In this document: piece after piece, positions 1 through 7,997 of the stretch
How the letters are laid out: every line of letters begins with the position of its first letter
How positions within the stretch are numbered: position 1 is the stretch's first letter
Source: an uncultured beta proteobacterium
GTDB lineage: Bacteria; Pseudomonadota; Gammaproteobacteria; Burkholderiales; Burkholderiaceae_A
NCBI GenBank assembly: GCA_902625535.1
Contig: CACOBT010000002.1
Coordinates: 1-64,000, forward strand
Direction of reading: 5' to 3'
DNA: 64,000 nucleotides
Made by a program: the position numbers and the translations under genes
Notes under the pieces: generated by a model
What the model was told of the DNA's origin: nothing
What the model saw: only the letters and a program-made list of their open reading frames with translations
Database searches by the model: none

Positions 1-2
1 TT

Positions 3-908
3 CTTATCTATACAAGGAAAAAAAACTTAGAAAAGTCAGTGGCAACAAAGCTTGGACTAAAAAATAAGGGGGATTTTTTAAAATTAAACTCAAGTGCAGC
101 CATCGTCATTGATCAAAAAACAAATAAAGTTTTATTTGAAAAAAATGCGGATGTCGCGCTGCCAATTGCCTCTTTGACGAAGTTGATGACAGCGTTATTA
201 GTCATTGAAAATGAGTTAAACTTGGGTAAAACAATCAAAATCACCCATCAGGAAGCCAATTTAGAACGGTATAATTATTCTCGATTGAAAGTTGGTAGTA
301 AGTTTACAAGAGCTCAATTACTCCACTTAGCTCTTATGTCTTCTGAAAATAGAGCTGCTTTTGCGCTAGGGAGAACATTTCCTGGTGGTCTTAAAGCGTT
401 CGTAGATGCAATGAATGTGAAAAGTAAAATTTTAAGTATGTGGAGTACAAAGTTTACTGAGCCGACAGGTTTAAATAGTGGCAATATTTCGAGTGCGCGG
501 GATTTGGCAAAACTCCTTGACGCGGCGTCAAGAATACCGCTTATAGAAAAGTTTTCTACATCAAAGATGTCTCGAGTAAAAGTTTTCAACAAAACCCACA
601 GATTTCGAAACTCGAATCTCTTAATCAGAAGTGGAAATTGGGATATCTCGGTATCCAAGACTGGTTTTATAAGACCATCAGGTAAATGCTTAGCTATGAT
701 CACTAGGATTAAGGGTAATCCTTATATAATTGTAACATTGGATGCCAACAAGTCACTAGATAGAACCAAAGATGCTAAGCGTATTTTTACATGGCTTGCT
801 TCTGAGAAAGTGGCGTTTTTGAGTCTGCAGAGTCATTACCTGGGTTTAATAGCCAAACCGGTTCATGAGTCTCTAAGGAAATCGAAAACTATTTTTGGCC
901 CTTCATAA
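3..908 (+). CDS. pbpG: D-alanyl-D-alanine endopeptidase, PBP7 type (5' partial)
   Basis: Periplasmic penicillin-binding protein of the S11 (PBP7/DacA) family that trims peptidoglycan cross-links or peptides. Counting from the GTG at 39, the three active-site motifs are present: SLTK at 45-48, SEN at 102-104 and KTG at 207-209. The frame stays open to the left edge (it begins Leu-Ile-Tyr-Thr-Arg-Lys), and no signal peptide is present after the GTG, although the family is exported. I infer that the real start and signal peptide lie outside the window. The 3' end overlaps the convergent pyrD by 46 nt. PBP7-type endopeptidase is preferred over carboxypeptidase because of the short region after KTG and the segment 'LPIASLTKLMT'. 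Confidence 0.88.
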   Translation, partial: LIYTRKKNLEKSVATKLGLKNKGDFLKLNSSAAIVIDQKTNKVLFEKNADVALPIASLTKLMTALLVIENELNLGKTIKITHQEANLERYNYSRLKVGSKFTRAQLLHLALMSSENRAAFALGRTFPGGLKAFVDAMNVKSKILSMWSTKFTEPTGLNSGNISSARDLAKLLDAASRIPLIEKFSTSKMSRVKVFNKTHRFRNSNLLIRSGNWDISVSKTGFIRPSGKCLAMITRIKGNPYIIVTLDANKSLDRTKDAKRIFTWLASEKVAFLSLQSHYLGLIAKPVHESLRKSKTIFGPS

Positions 909-1897
909 ATTAATCCTGTGTATATTTGTACTATGGAAGCCCCAGAATTTAGCCTTGATTTTATCGCCTCTTTGCTCATAATTCCCCCCGATGCGATTAT
1001 TGGAATTTCTTCGTTGAGCAGTGGCCTGACGATCTTTAAACATGATAATGATCTGTGCTCTAACGGTTCTCCCGACAAACCTCCAGGCTCCCCGATACTA
1101 TTGATTAACCCCTCATGATCATTTGTGGTGTTAGTGACAATTAAACCATCAATATCTAATTTATTGAAAACAAGGCACATTCTAGCTAAGTTTTTCTGGT
1201 CATTATCTGGGGAAATTTTATAAAAAATGAGTCTACCATTATGAGTCTTCTCATTTTGTTGTTTTTGTAGTCTCCTAATATTATCAACTAGTTGCTCTAA
1301 ATACCCTGCAGTTTGAAGGTCACGGACTTGCATAGTATTTGGAGACGAAATATTGATAACAAAATAACTTGCAATATCCCAGAAACAAAGTAAACCCTTT
1401 CGATAATCGTCATAGGCATTTGTTAAGGATGTGGTTTTATTGATACCCAGGTTGACTCCTAGGATGCCCTTTTTTTCTCTTACCCATCGCGACTTTTTAA
1501 TATTTTTATAAACCTGGTGCATGCCGTCATTATTAAACCCTAATCGGTTGACAAGCGCTCTTTCATTTTCAACTCTGAATAATCGTGGTTTTTCATTACC
1601 CAATTGAGCTTCAGGTGTTACGGTACCTATCTCTATTGAACCAAAACCGAATCTAGCGAGCAGGTCAATGTACTGTCCATTTTTATCTAATCCAGCTGCC
1701 AGTCCAATTCGATTACGAAAAAAAAGGTTCCTTACATAAGTAGATTTAACTATCGGAGGAGAGGGTGTTTTTAGAAACTTACCAAGTAATATTTCAAGAC
1801 GACTTAAGCAGAAAAAAACAAAGTTATGCGACTTTTCCGCATCGAGCTTAAATAAAAAGGGTTTTATAATTTGGAAGAAGAAATTAACGCCCATCAA
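863..1897 (-). CDS. pyrD: Dihydroorotate dehydrogenase (quinone), class 2
   Basis: FMN enzyme of de novo pyrimidine synthesis that oxidises dihydroorotate to orotate and passes electrons to quinone at the inner membrane. At 344 residues it has the family's normal length (about 336-350). The hydrophobic N-terminal helix (FFFQIIKPFLFKL) is the class 2 membrane-associated part. The FMN-binding 'GLAAGLDKNG' and 'GFGSIEIGTVTP' segments follow, and the class 2 Ser-base segment reads 'NISSPNT'. It is the last gene of the minus-strand run NUDIX-aat-bpt-pyrD, and its start overlaps the end of bpt by 14 nt, suggesting translational coupling. Its 3' end runs into the convergent PBP gene. Confidence 0.97.
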   Translation of the reverse strand: MMGVNFFFQIIKPFLFKLDAEKSHNFVFFCLSRLEILLGKFLKTPSPPIVKSTYVRNLFFRNRIGLAAGLDKNGQYIDLLARFGFGSIEIGTVTPEAQLGNEKPRLFRVENERALVNRLGFNNDGMHQVYKNIKKSRWVREKKGILGVNLGINKTTSLTNAYDDYRKGLLCFWDIASYFVINISSPNTMQVRDLQTAGYLEQLVDNIRRLQKQQNEKTHNGRLIFYKISPDNDQKNLARMCLVFNKLDIDGLIVTNTTNDHEGLINSIGEPGGLSGEPLEHRSLSCLKIVRPLLNEEIPIIASGGIMSKEAIKSRLNSGASIVQIYTGLIYEGPKIVFDFLRDS

Positions 1898-2585
1898 ATC
1901 TTACCCATTCATTATTTAAAAATACTTCGCATGGTCTAAATTTAGTTTTATACTGCATTCGCCCACATTCTTTTATTAAATAACCAAGGTATAGGTATTT
2001 TTTACCTCGAAGTTTACACTCCTCTAGTTGCCATAGGATTGAGTACGTTCCCAAGGAGTGCCTCGATTCGTTTGTATCATAGAAAGTATAAACGGATGAA
2101 AATCCATCAGTAAGTATATCAATCACTGAGACCAACTTTAGTTGATCGCTTTTGTCAAAAAAGTATACTAGCTCGCTTTCTGTACAGGATTTAAGTAATA
2201 CATTTTCAAATAGATCCCGGGAGTTGGAAGCCTTAAATGTTTCTGGATGCCGAATTCGTTGATAATTCTCAAAAAGCAAAAAGGCATCTTCCGAATATTC
2301 CAAAGGAGAATACTTTGCCGTTAGATTTGATTTTAGATTCTTAAATGTTTTCCTCTGGGTCCGATTTGGTGAAAATTGTTGCGTCGGTATGCGAATAGGT
2401 ATGCATTTCGAACAGTTTTTGCATATCGGCCTGTATGTATGACTGCCGCTTCTTCGAAAGCCAGAGGCCATAAGAAATGAAAATTTTTTTTGAGATATTT
2501 CAACTGGTGATTGTGCAAGTTCTACTTTCGCAATTTTATTTTTTATATAGCTACACTGGTAAGTTTTTGTTTTGATAATATTCAT
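1884..2585 (-). CDS. bpt: Aspartate/glutamate leucyl-tRNA-protein transferase
   Basis: Transfers leucine from Leu-tRNA to N-terminal Asp or Glu of proteins, making them N-degron substrates for ClpS/ClpAP. The N-terminal part carries the cysteine cluster CKNCSKC and the family's 'FRRSGSHTYRP' segment. The C-terminal part has 'YLGYLIKEC.RMQYK', typical of the R-transferase fold. Its 233 residues are normal for bacterial Bpt. It sits directly behind aat (4-nt overlap), which makes the partner L/F-transferase, so the operon carries both tertiary-destabilising-residue enzymes. The bacterial length and the pairing with aat favour bpt over a eukaryotic-like ATE1 arginyltransferase. Confidence 0.93.
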   Translation of the reverse strand: MNIIKTKTYQCSYIKNKIAKVELAQSPVEISQKKFSFLMASGFRRSGSHTYRPICKNCSKCIPIRIPTQQFSPNRTQRKTFKNLKSNLTAKYSPLEYSEDAFLLFENYQRIRHPETFKASNSRDLFENVLLKSCTESELVYFFDKSDQLKLVSVIDILTDGFSSVYTFYDTNESRHSLGTYSILWQLEECKLRGKKYLYLGYLIKECGRMQYKTKFRPCEVFLNNEWVRFDGR

Positions 2586-3316
2586 GTGAGCAATTCTTCC
2601 GAGATCGGCTCTTCAAACCATGGTAACGGAGGATTTTCAATCATGATTTTCATCTGGTCCATAAATATTTTATTACTTGTTGGAGCGGCGCCCATTGATG
2701 CTAGGTGAGCTGTTTCTTGTTGACAATCTATTAGTAAGCCGCCGTGGTTTTGCAGCCATTTGGAAAGGGTTATTAATGCTATTTTTGATGTATTTGCTTT
2801 TCTGAAAAACATACTTTCTCCGAAAATCATTTTGCCAATTGAAACTAGATACAGACCACCAACAAGTTCTTTTTCCAACCAAACCTCAATGCTATGAGCA
2901 TACCCCATTTTATTTAATTCCATGTAGGCTGATATAATATCGTTGGTAATCCATGTACCGTTACTTCTCTCCCTGGGTTCCGCACAAGCTAGAATAACTG
3001 TACGAAAACATCTGTTTGAGCTTATGCTGAGACCATTTTTTAAATAACGCTTAATGTATTTTTTTAATGACTTCGAAACTCTAACTTTGGTAGGATCTAG
3101 AGTCATTCTAGGCTCAGGTCTCCACCAGAGGATTGGCTGATAGGGACCTGACCATGGGAAAACTCCATTACGGTATGCATTTAATAACATCTTTGAGTTT
3201 AAATAACAACTGGCTGCAATTGGAATGTCGGAGCTAACACTCTTAATCTTTTCGAAATCAAAAACGTGATTCTCATATTCTTGTTCTATCCAGGGAATGG
3301 AAGAGTTTGATTTCAT
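2582..3316 (-). CDS. aat: Leucyl/phenylalanyl-tRNA-protein transferase
   Basis: Adds Leu or Phe from aminoacyl-tRNA to N-terminal Lys/Arg of proteins, creating substrates for ClpAPS. The diagnostic 'YRNGVFPWS' and 'LWWRPEPRM' segments lie at about residues 48-90, and 'EVWLEKELVGGLYLVSIG' with 'GESMF' lie in the middle. The 244 residues match the family. It overlaps bpt downstream and the NUDIX gene upstream by 4 nt each, so the four genes are probably one transcript. The start is fixed by that overlap. Confidence 0.96.
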   Translation of the reverse strand: MKSNSSIPWIEQEYENHVFDFEKIKSVSSDIPIAASCYLNSKMLLNAYRNGVFPWSGPYQPILWWRPEPRMTLDPTKVRVSKSLKKYIKRYLKNGLSISSNRCFRTVILACAEPRERSNGTWITNDIISAYMELNKMGYAHSIEVWLEKELVGGLYLVSIGKMIFGESMFFRKANTSKIALITLSKWLQNHGGLLIDCQQETAHLASMGAAPTSNKIFMDQMKIMIENPPLPWFEEPISEELLT

Positions 3317-3900
3317 GATTTTTTTCCTATTGAAAAAAGACTAGTGTAAACATGGTTCTCGTGATTTTGGTCTTTTTGTATAAAAAACTCTAAAGTCCTC
3401 GCTACTGTTTTGAATGCTAAATCTGACCATGGAATCTCATCGACTGTAAACAAGCGTGCCTCCAGAGATTCTGAACCAGGATCAAGGTTGGGGCTGTTCA
3501 TTTCAGCAAGGAAAAAAATATGGACTTGGTTTAAAAAGGGCAAATCATGAATAGCGAAAAGTCGTTTCAAAGTAATACTCGCACCTGATTCCTCGATTGT
3601 TTCCCGGATCGCTCCCTCGCTTGTAGACTCGTTAAGTTCCATGAAACCGGCCGGTAAGGTCCAAAGTCCCAACTTGGGTTCTATGGCTCTTCTACAAAGC
3701 AAAATACTATCCTTGTACGTAGCCACCGACCCAACAATAATTTTTGGATTTTCGTAATGAATTGTATTACAAGACTCACAAACTCCCCTAATACGATTAT
3801 CTTCGTCCGGAATTTTCATCTTAAGCTTTGCGCCACATTTAGAACAAAACACCAATCTATCCTCATCTTTAGTGATACAATTCGCACGGGGATGTGCCAT
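3313..3900 (-). CDS. NUDIX hydrolase with N-terminal zinc ribbon
   Basis: Predicted pyrophosphohydrolase acting on a nucleoside-diphosphate-linked substrate. Two Cys-x2-Cys pairs (FCSKC and CESC, within about residues 18-45) form a zinc ribbon. A complete Nudix box follows, Gx5Ex7REUxEExGU, reading GFMELNE, seven residues, then RETIEESG. Zinc-ribbon NUDIX proteins include NADH pyrophosphatases (NudC type), but this one is shorter (195 residues) and lacks an obvious NudC-specific tail, so the substrate is left open. It is the first gene of the NUDIX-aat-bpt-pyrD operon and is divergent from the initiator tRNA, 44 nt away. Confidence 0.88.
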   Translation of the reverse strand: MAHPRANCITKDEDRLVFCSKCGAKLKMKIPDEDNRIRGVCESCNTIHYENPKIIVGSVATYKDSILLCRRAIEPKLGLWTLPAGFMELNESTSEGAIRETIEESGASITLKRLFAIHDLPFLNQVHIFFLAEMNSPNLDPGSESLEARLFTVDEIPWSDLAFKTVARTLEFFIQKDQNHENHVYTSLFSIGKKS

Positions 3901-3944
3901 GTCACCGAATTATACTTTATACTATCATTTCAAAGAAATTACGG

Positions 3945-4021
3945 CGCGGGGTGGAGCAGTCTGGCAGCTCGTCGGGCTCATAACCCGAAGGTCGGAGGTT
4001 CGAATCCTTCCCCCGCTACCA
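3945..4021 (+). tRNA. Initiator tRNA-fMet (CAT)
   Basis: A 77-nt cloverleaf with the CCA encoded. The anticodon CAT is at 3979-3981 inside loop CTCATAA. The anticodon stem has the three consecutive G-C pairs (GGG/CCC) diagnostic of initiator tRNA, and the sequence is nearly the same as E. coli tRNA-fMet through the first half. The first acceptor pair is a mismatch, as in initiators, but here it is C1-U72 instead of the usual C1-A72. A TATACT box at 3918-3923 is suitably placed as a -10 element. Confidence 0.97.
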
Positions 4022-4054
4022 TATGAAACAAATGGCCAACTATCCGATAAATTC

Positions 4055-4147
4055 ATGAAATCATGGAGATTACAGCGGTTATACAGAATAAGTATTTTTA
4101 TCCTGGTTGTTTTACTAGTTGTGGATGTTTACCTGATTTTTTCTTAG
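4055..4147 (+). CDS. Possible 30-residue single-pass membrane peptide
   Basis: A short frame just 33 nt after tRNA-fMet. It starts at ATG with a basic N-terminus (MKSWRLQRLYR), followed by one strongly hydrophobic helix (ISIFILVVLLVVDVYLIFS) and a stop. The basic-then-hydrophobic pattern fits a small inner-membrane protein that could be co-transcribed with the tRNA. There is no clear Shine-Dalgarno sequence and I recognise no family, so it could be chance. Confidence 0.3.
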   Translation: MKSWRLQRLYRISIFILVVLLVVDVYLIFS

Positions 4148-4215
4148 TTAGGGTTGATTACAGTTAATCTGACAGCATTTTAATTTATTGAGGGTACGAA
4201 GGTATGAATAGTCCT

Positions 4216-4926
4216 TTAGCCAAGAGACTCCATTAGGTGGACAAGGGTTTGTCCCCTAGCCGTTGCCGCAACACTCTGGTTCCAACTTTCTCTATTCCAA
4301 CAATTAAATCCGTGAGTGCAGTTCTCGTGAACGATTACCCTGCAATTTTTCTTTCCTTTAAGAGAAGATTTTACTTTTTTTATAGTTTCGTTTGGGATAT
4401 GAGTATCGAGATCTGCGAAGTGAAACAAAAGAGGGCAAGTTACATCATTTACGAGCTCTAAATGTTTTTCTAGTCGGCTTCCATAGTAAATCACAGAGGA
4501 TTCTACTCCAGCCCGAGCTGCACTAACAAAGGCTAGCAAGCCGCCCATGCAGAAGCCTATGGCCCCTACCTTACCTGTGCATGAGGGGATGTGCCTAATT
4601 GCTTCTACAGCTCTCTGAAGATCTGCTGCTACGATATCTATGTTAAGACCTTCAAACAAACGTAGGCCTTTAGATAAACTGTTTGAATCATACGCTAACT
4701 CGACACGCGGCTCCTGCCGCCAAAAAATGTCCGGGGCTACAGCCACGAAACCATCCAAAGCATATTGATCGCAGACATTTTTTATGTGGTCGTTGACGCC
4801 AAATATTTCTTGGAGAACTAAAAGTCCTGGCCCAAATCCTGATGGGGGCATGCTAACATAAGCACCAAAAGTACCTCCGCACGCACTTTTAACATCTATC
4901 CATAAGTTTTCGATTTCAGTACTCAT
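4216..4926 (-). CDS. Dienelactone hydrolase family protein
   Basis: Cytosolic alpha/beta hydrolase of 236 residues. The nucleophile elbow GFCMGG carries Cys126 instead of Ser, as in dienelactone hydrolase, and Asp174 (in FADLDTHIP) and His205 (in CTHGFN) complete the triad. The N-terminal 'LLVLQEIFGVNDHI' with its Glu is also characteristic. The true substrate is unknown, because many family members in aquatic bacteria are general carboxymethylenebutenolidase-like enzymes. It is a monocistronic minus-strand gene whose start lies 133 nt from the divergent exporter operon. Confidence 0.9.
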   Translation of the reverse strand: MSTEIENLWIDVKSACGGTFGAYVSMPPSGFGPGLLVLQEIFGVNDHIKNVCDQYALDGFVAVAPDIFWRQEPRVELAYDSNSLSKGLRLFEGLNIDIVAADLQRAVEAIRHIPSCTGKVGAIGFCMGGLLAFVSAARAGVESSVIYYGSRLEKHLELVNDVTCPLLFHFADLDTHIPNETIKKVKSSLKGKKNCRVIVHENCTHGFNCWNRESWNQSVAATARGQTLVHLMESLG

Positions 4927-5059
4927 AAGTGAACATTTTTGGGGGCAAAAAGTTAGCCCTGCGAATTCTTTTCGCTCATATTACTATTAAATGACGGTAA
5001 ATTGAACAAATCAGGTATTTGACTGACAAATACAATACGTCATACTTTAACATTTTGAT

Positions 5060-6166
5060 ATGCTAATGAGCAAAAAATTAATCATCACTGCTGTCGGAGC
5101 CGTTCTTGCATTTGGATTTGCTGTCAGTTACTTCTTAGTAACTCCAACAGTAATCACTGCGCCGGTAGTACAAATTTATCCGTATCAGGTTCGAACGCTT
5201 CTGAATTCGAGCGGGTATGTTGTTGCGCAACGAAAAGCATCGCTTTCATCAAAAGCAACCGGAAGATTAGAGTGGCTCGGCGTGGTGGAAGGGTCACGCG
5301 TGAATAAAGGTGAGCTTATAGCATTAATTGAAAGTGATGATCTTAAAGCAAAATTGTTATTTGATGAAAGTAAAGTAATTTTGGCGGAGGCGGAGGTGGA
5401 TGAGGCTACTCGGGTTTTCGAAAGAGCGAAGAAGCTTTTGGCCAAGGATTATATTTCAGAGGCTTCATATGATGAAAGTTTTGCAAGAATGGCAAAAGCT
5501 GAGGCATCTCTAAAAGCAGCGGAAGCAGCTTTAGAAATAAGCAAAGCAGACTTGGCACAGTCAGAGATTAGGGCGCCGTTTGATGCTGTTGTTTTAACAA
5601 AAAATGCTGATGTGGGTGATAACATTACTCCTTTTTCTGCCGCCGCGGATACCAAAGGTGCTGTGGTAACTATCGCGGATATGCAAACTTTGGAGGTAGA
5701 GGTTGATGTATCCGAATCAAATGTTTCAAGAATTAGTATTGGTCAAAGCGCTGTCGTTCGTTTGGATGCCTTTGAAAACGAAATATTTTTTGGAAAAGTG
5801 GTACGAATGGTTCCGACCATCGATAGAGCAAAAGCGACACGAATGGTCAAAGTTGGATTCCTCGACGAGGATATTAGGATTCTGCCAGATATGTCGGCAA
5901 AGGTGGCTTTTGTAGAAGGCGAGCTAGACTCCGCATCAACTTCACCTCAGTTAGCAATTACGAAAGAGGCAATGTTCCGAGAGAATGGTAATAACTACTA
6001 TTTTTTATATCGCGATGGGTTTTTAATCCGGAGGGAAATTCTTGATGTGCAGCTAATGGGGTCAGATCTGGTAATTTTAGAAGGCGTTAATATCGATGAG
6101 CGCATAGTTATAAATCCGACAGCGGATCTGTACGACGGATTGTCGGTTACATTAACAACTGATTAA
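5060..6166 (+). CDS. Periplasmic adaptor (membrane fusion protein) of an ABC exporter
   Basis: HlyD/MacA-like adaptor of 368 residues that would link the following inner-membrane ABC complex to the periplasm or outer membrane. An N-terminal anchor (about residues 8-30) is followed by a split lipoyl domain ('GRLEWLGVVEGSRVNKGELIA' and 'AQSEIRAPFDAVVL'), an Ala/Glu-rich coiled-coil hairpin at about 95-170, and a beta-barrel region. An ATG two codons in (5066) is an equally good start. Upstream, TTGACT at 5019-5024 could be a -35 box. The stop is followed at once by the ATPase ATG. No TolC-like gene is adjacent. Confidence 0.9.
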   Translation: MLMSKKLIITAVGAVLAFGFAVSYFLVTPTVITAPVVQIYPYQVRTLLNSSGYVVAQRKASLSSKATGRLEWLGVVEGSRVNKGELIALIESDDLKAKLLFDESKVILAEAEVDEATRVFERAKKLLAKDYISEASYDESFARMAKAEASLKAAEAALEISKADLAQSEIRAPFDAVVLTKNADVGDNITPFSAAADTKGAVVTIADMQTLEVEVDVSESNVSRISIGQSAVVRLDAFENEIFFGKVVRMVPTIDRAKATRMVKVGFLDEDIRILPDMSAKVAFVEGELDSASTSPQLAITKEAMFRENGNNYYFLYRDGFLIRREILDVQLMGSDLVILEGVNIDERIVINPTADLYDGLSVTLTTD

Positions 6167-6850
6167 ATGGTTGAGTTAAACAACATTTCAAAAAGTTATA
6201 CGCGAGGTGGTACAAAAGTTTCTGTTTTGGAAAAAATATGTTTTCAAATCCAGGAGGGGGAATTTTTAGCTCTTATGGGGCCTTCTGGGTCGGGAAAAAG
6301 CACCTTGCTGAATTTGATTGGTGGTATTGACCGTCCTGATGAAGGATCAATAAAGATCAATTCGGTAGACATTACTAAACTATCTGAAACGAAGTTATCC
6401 AAGTGGAGAGCAGACAACATAGGATTTATTTTTCAATTCTATAACCTTATTCCTGTATTAACCGCATTAGAAAATGTGGAGTTACCCTTGCAACTAACAT
6501 CGCTGACATGGGATGAAAGAAGAAGTCAAGCGCTAGAAGCCATTTCAAGGGTTGGACTTGACGACAGATTAACTCATAGACCTGGCGAGCTCTCAGGGGG
6601 CCAACAACAGAGAGTGGCTATCGCCCGAGCGCTTGTTACCAAAGCACCTCTAATAATTGCCGACGAGCCTACGGGGGATTTAGATAGGGACGCTGGTGCT
6701 GAAATTTTGGAATTGTTGACCGAAACGAATGAGAAATTTGGACGGACTGTTGTAATGGTTACTCATGATCCAAAAGCAGCAGCTAAGGCTAAAACGGTTG
6801 TCCATTTTGAAAAAGGAAAATTAGAGTTGGGAAATAGCAATGTTACTTAA
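6167..6850 (+). CDS. ABC transporter ATPase, LolD/MacB type
   Basis: Nucleotide-binding subunit of 227 residues. Walker A GPSGSGKST is at 38-46, the Q-loop lies near Gln90, signature LSGGQ at 142-146, and Walker B LIIADEPTGDLD follows at about 162-173. 'FQFYNLIPVLTALENVELPL' and 'DEPTGDLD' place it in the LolD/MacB/FtsE group that powers mechanotransmission-type export. Its ATG abuts the stop of the adaptor, and its end overlaps the first permease by 11 nt. It is the only ATPase for three permeases in the operon. Confidence 0.95.
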   Translation: MVELNNISKSYTRGGTKVSVLEKICFQIQEGEFLALMGPSGSGKSTLLNLIGGIDRPDEGSIKINSVDITKLSETKLSKWRADNIGFIFQFYNLIPVLTALENVELPLQLTSLTWDERRSQALEAISRVGLDDRLTHRPGELSGGQQQRVAIARALVTKAPLIIADEPTGDLDRDAGAEILELLTETNEKFGRTVVMVTHDPKAAAKAKTVVHFEKGKLELGNSNVT

Positions 6851-7994
6851 GTTGGCCTTCAAAAATATATTTAGATATCCGATCAGATCTTTTCTGACGA
6901 TGTTAGGTGTATCAGTTGCCATTCTTTCGTTTGGAATTTTATCCACTGTTGTCGATTCATGGTACGCAGGCGCAGAAGGGGCTAGTTCTGCCAGACTCAT
7001 AGTTCGTAGTTCAGTATCCTTGATGTTTCCCCTACCGTTGCCATATAGAGACCGAATAAAAAGGGTTGATGGTGTTCAAAGTATAAGTTGGGCACGTTGG
7101 TTTGGTGGTATTTACAAAGAGCCGAAGCATTTTTTCCCCCAATTTGCAATTGATCCAGCGAGTTATTTAGACATTTATCCGGAATATTTGGTATCGAACG
7201 AACATAAACAATTTTTTCTGAAAGAAAAAAGAAGCGTATTAATCGGAAGAAAAATAGCTGATGAGCATAATTTAGAACCTGGTGATCTTATGACTTTAAA
7301 AGGACAAATTTTCCCTGGCAATTGGGATTTTATCGTAGCAGGTATATACGATGGGAAATCAAAAGGCACGGACACTGCCCAATTTTTTTTTCACTGGGAT
7401 TACCTGAATGAAGAAATAAAGAAAAGAGGAATTTCACGCGATAAAGAATCAGTGGGTGTGTTTATTGTGGAGGTTGATGATATCGATAAGGTTGGATTTG
7501 TTGCTCAGTCTATCGATGAGATATTTGCCAATTCTCCGAAGGAAACACGCACAGAAACTGAAAAGGCTTTTCAGCTGGGGTTTGTGGCAATGACTGAAGC
7601 CATCGTGGTAGCGATTAGGCTCGTTTCATACGTAGTTATAATCATAATTATGCTCGTAATGGCTAACACCATGATTATGACAGCCAGAGAAAGATTATGG
7701 GAATACGCTACCTTGAGGTCTTTTGGATTTGGTAAATTTTATTTAAATGGGCTAATCACCATTGAGTCTTGTTTGTTAGCATTGTTTGGCGGAGCGGTTG
7801 GAATTGCGTTAACTTTTCCCGCCGCAGAATTGTTTCGGTCCTCAACCGGAACATTATTTCCAGTATTTGAAATTTCAGACAGTACGATCGTGACGCAATT
7901 TGCGTTTGCGCTTTTAACAGGAGTGTTCGCTGCAATTTTTCCTGCATGGAAGGCTAACACGGTAAACATTGTTGGAGCTCTGAGGGCTTCTTGA
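6840..7994 (+). CDS. ABC exporter permease, FtsX/MacB type (first)
   Basis: Permease of 384 residues with the four-helix MacB plan. One N-terminal membrane helix (about 15-40) is followed by a large periplasmic domain with the MacB-periplasmic-core look (about 45-260). Three C-terminal helices make the FtsX domain ('VVIIIIMLVMANTMIMTARERLWEYATLRSFG' at about 275-305). The cytoplasmic coupling segment 'RERLWEYATLRSFGF' is the usual contact to a LolD-like ATPase. It starts inside the ATPase gene (11-nt overlap). The substrate cannot be read from the sequence. Confidence 0.92.
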   Translation: MLLKLAFKNIFRYPIRSFLTMLGVSVAILSFGILSTVVDSWYAGAEGASSARLIVRSSVSLMFPLPLPYRDRIKRVDGVQSISWARWFGGIYKEPKHFFPQFAIDPASYLDIYPEYLVSNEHKQFFLKEKRSVLIGRKIADEHNLEPGDLMTLKGQIFPGNWDFIVAGIYDGKSKGTDTAQFFFHWDYLNEEIKKRGISRDKESVGVFIVEVDDIDKVGFVAQSIDEIFANSPKETRTETEKAFQLGFVAMTEAIVVAIRLVSYVVIIIIMLVMANTMIMTARERLWEYATLRSFGFGKFYLNGLITIESCLLALFGGAVGIALTFPAAELFRSSTGTLFPVFEISDSTIVTQFAFALLTGVFAAIFPAWKANTVNIVGALRAS

Positions 7995-7997
7995 AAA

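Noticed and set aside
3945..4021. tRNA as an integration site for a mobile element
   Set aside because: No second copy of the tRNA 3' end was noticed and no integrase is adjacent; both flanks are housekeeping or operon genes.
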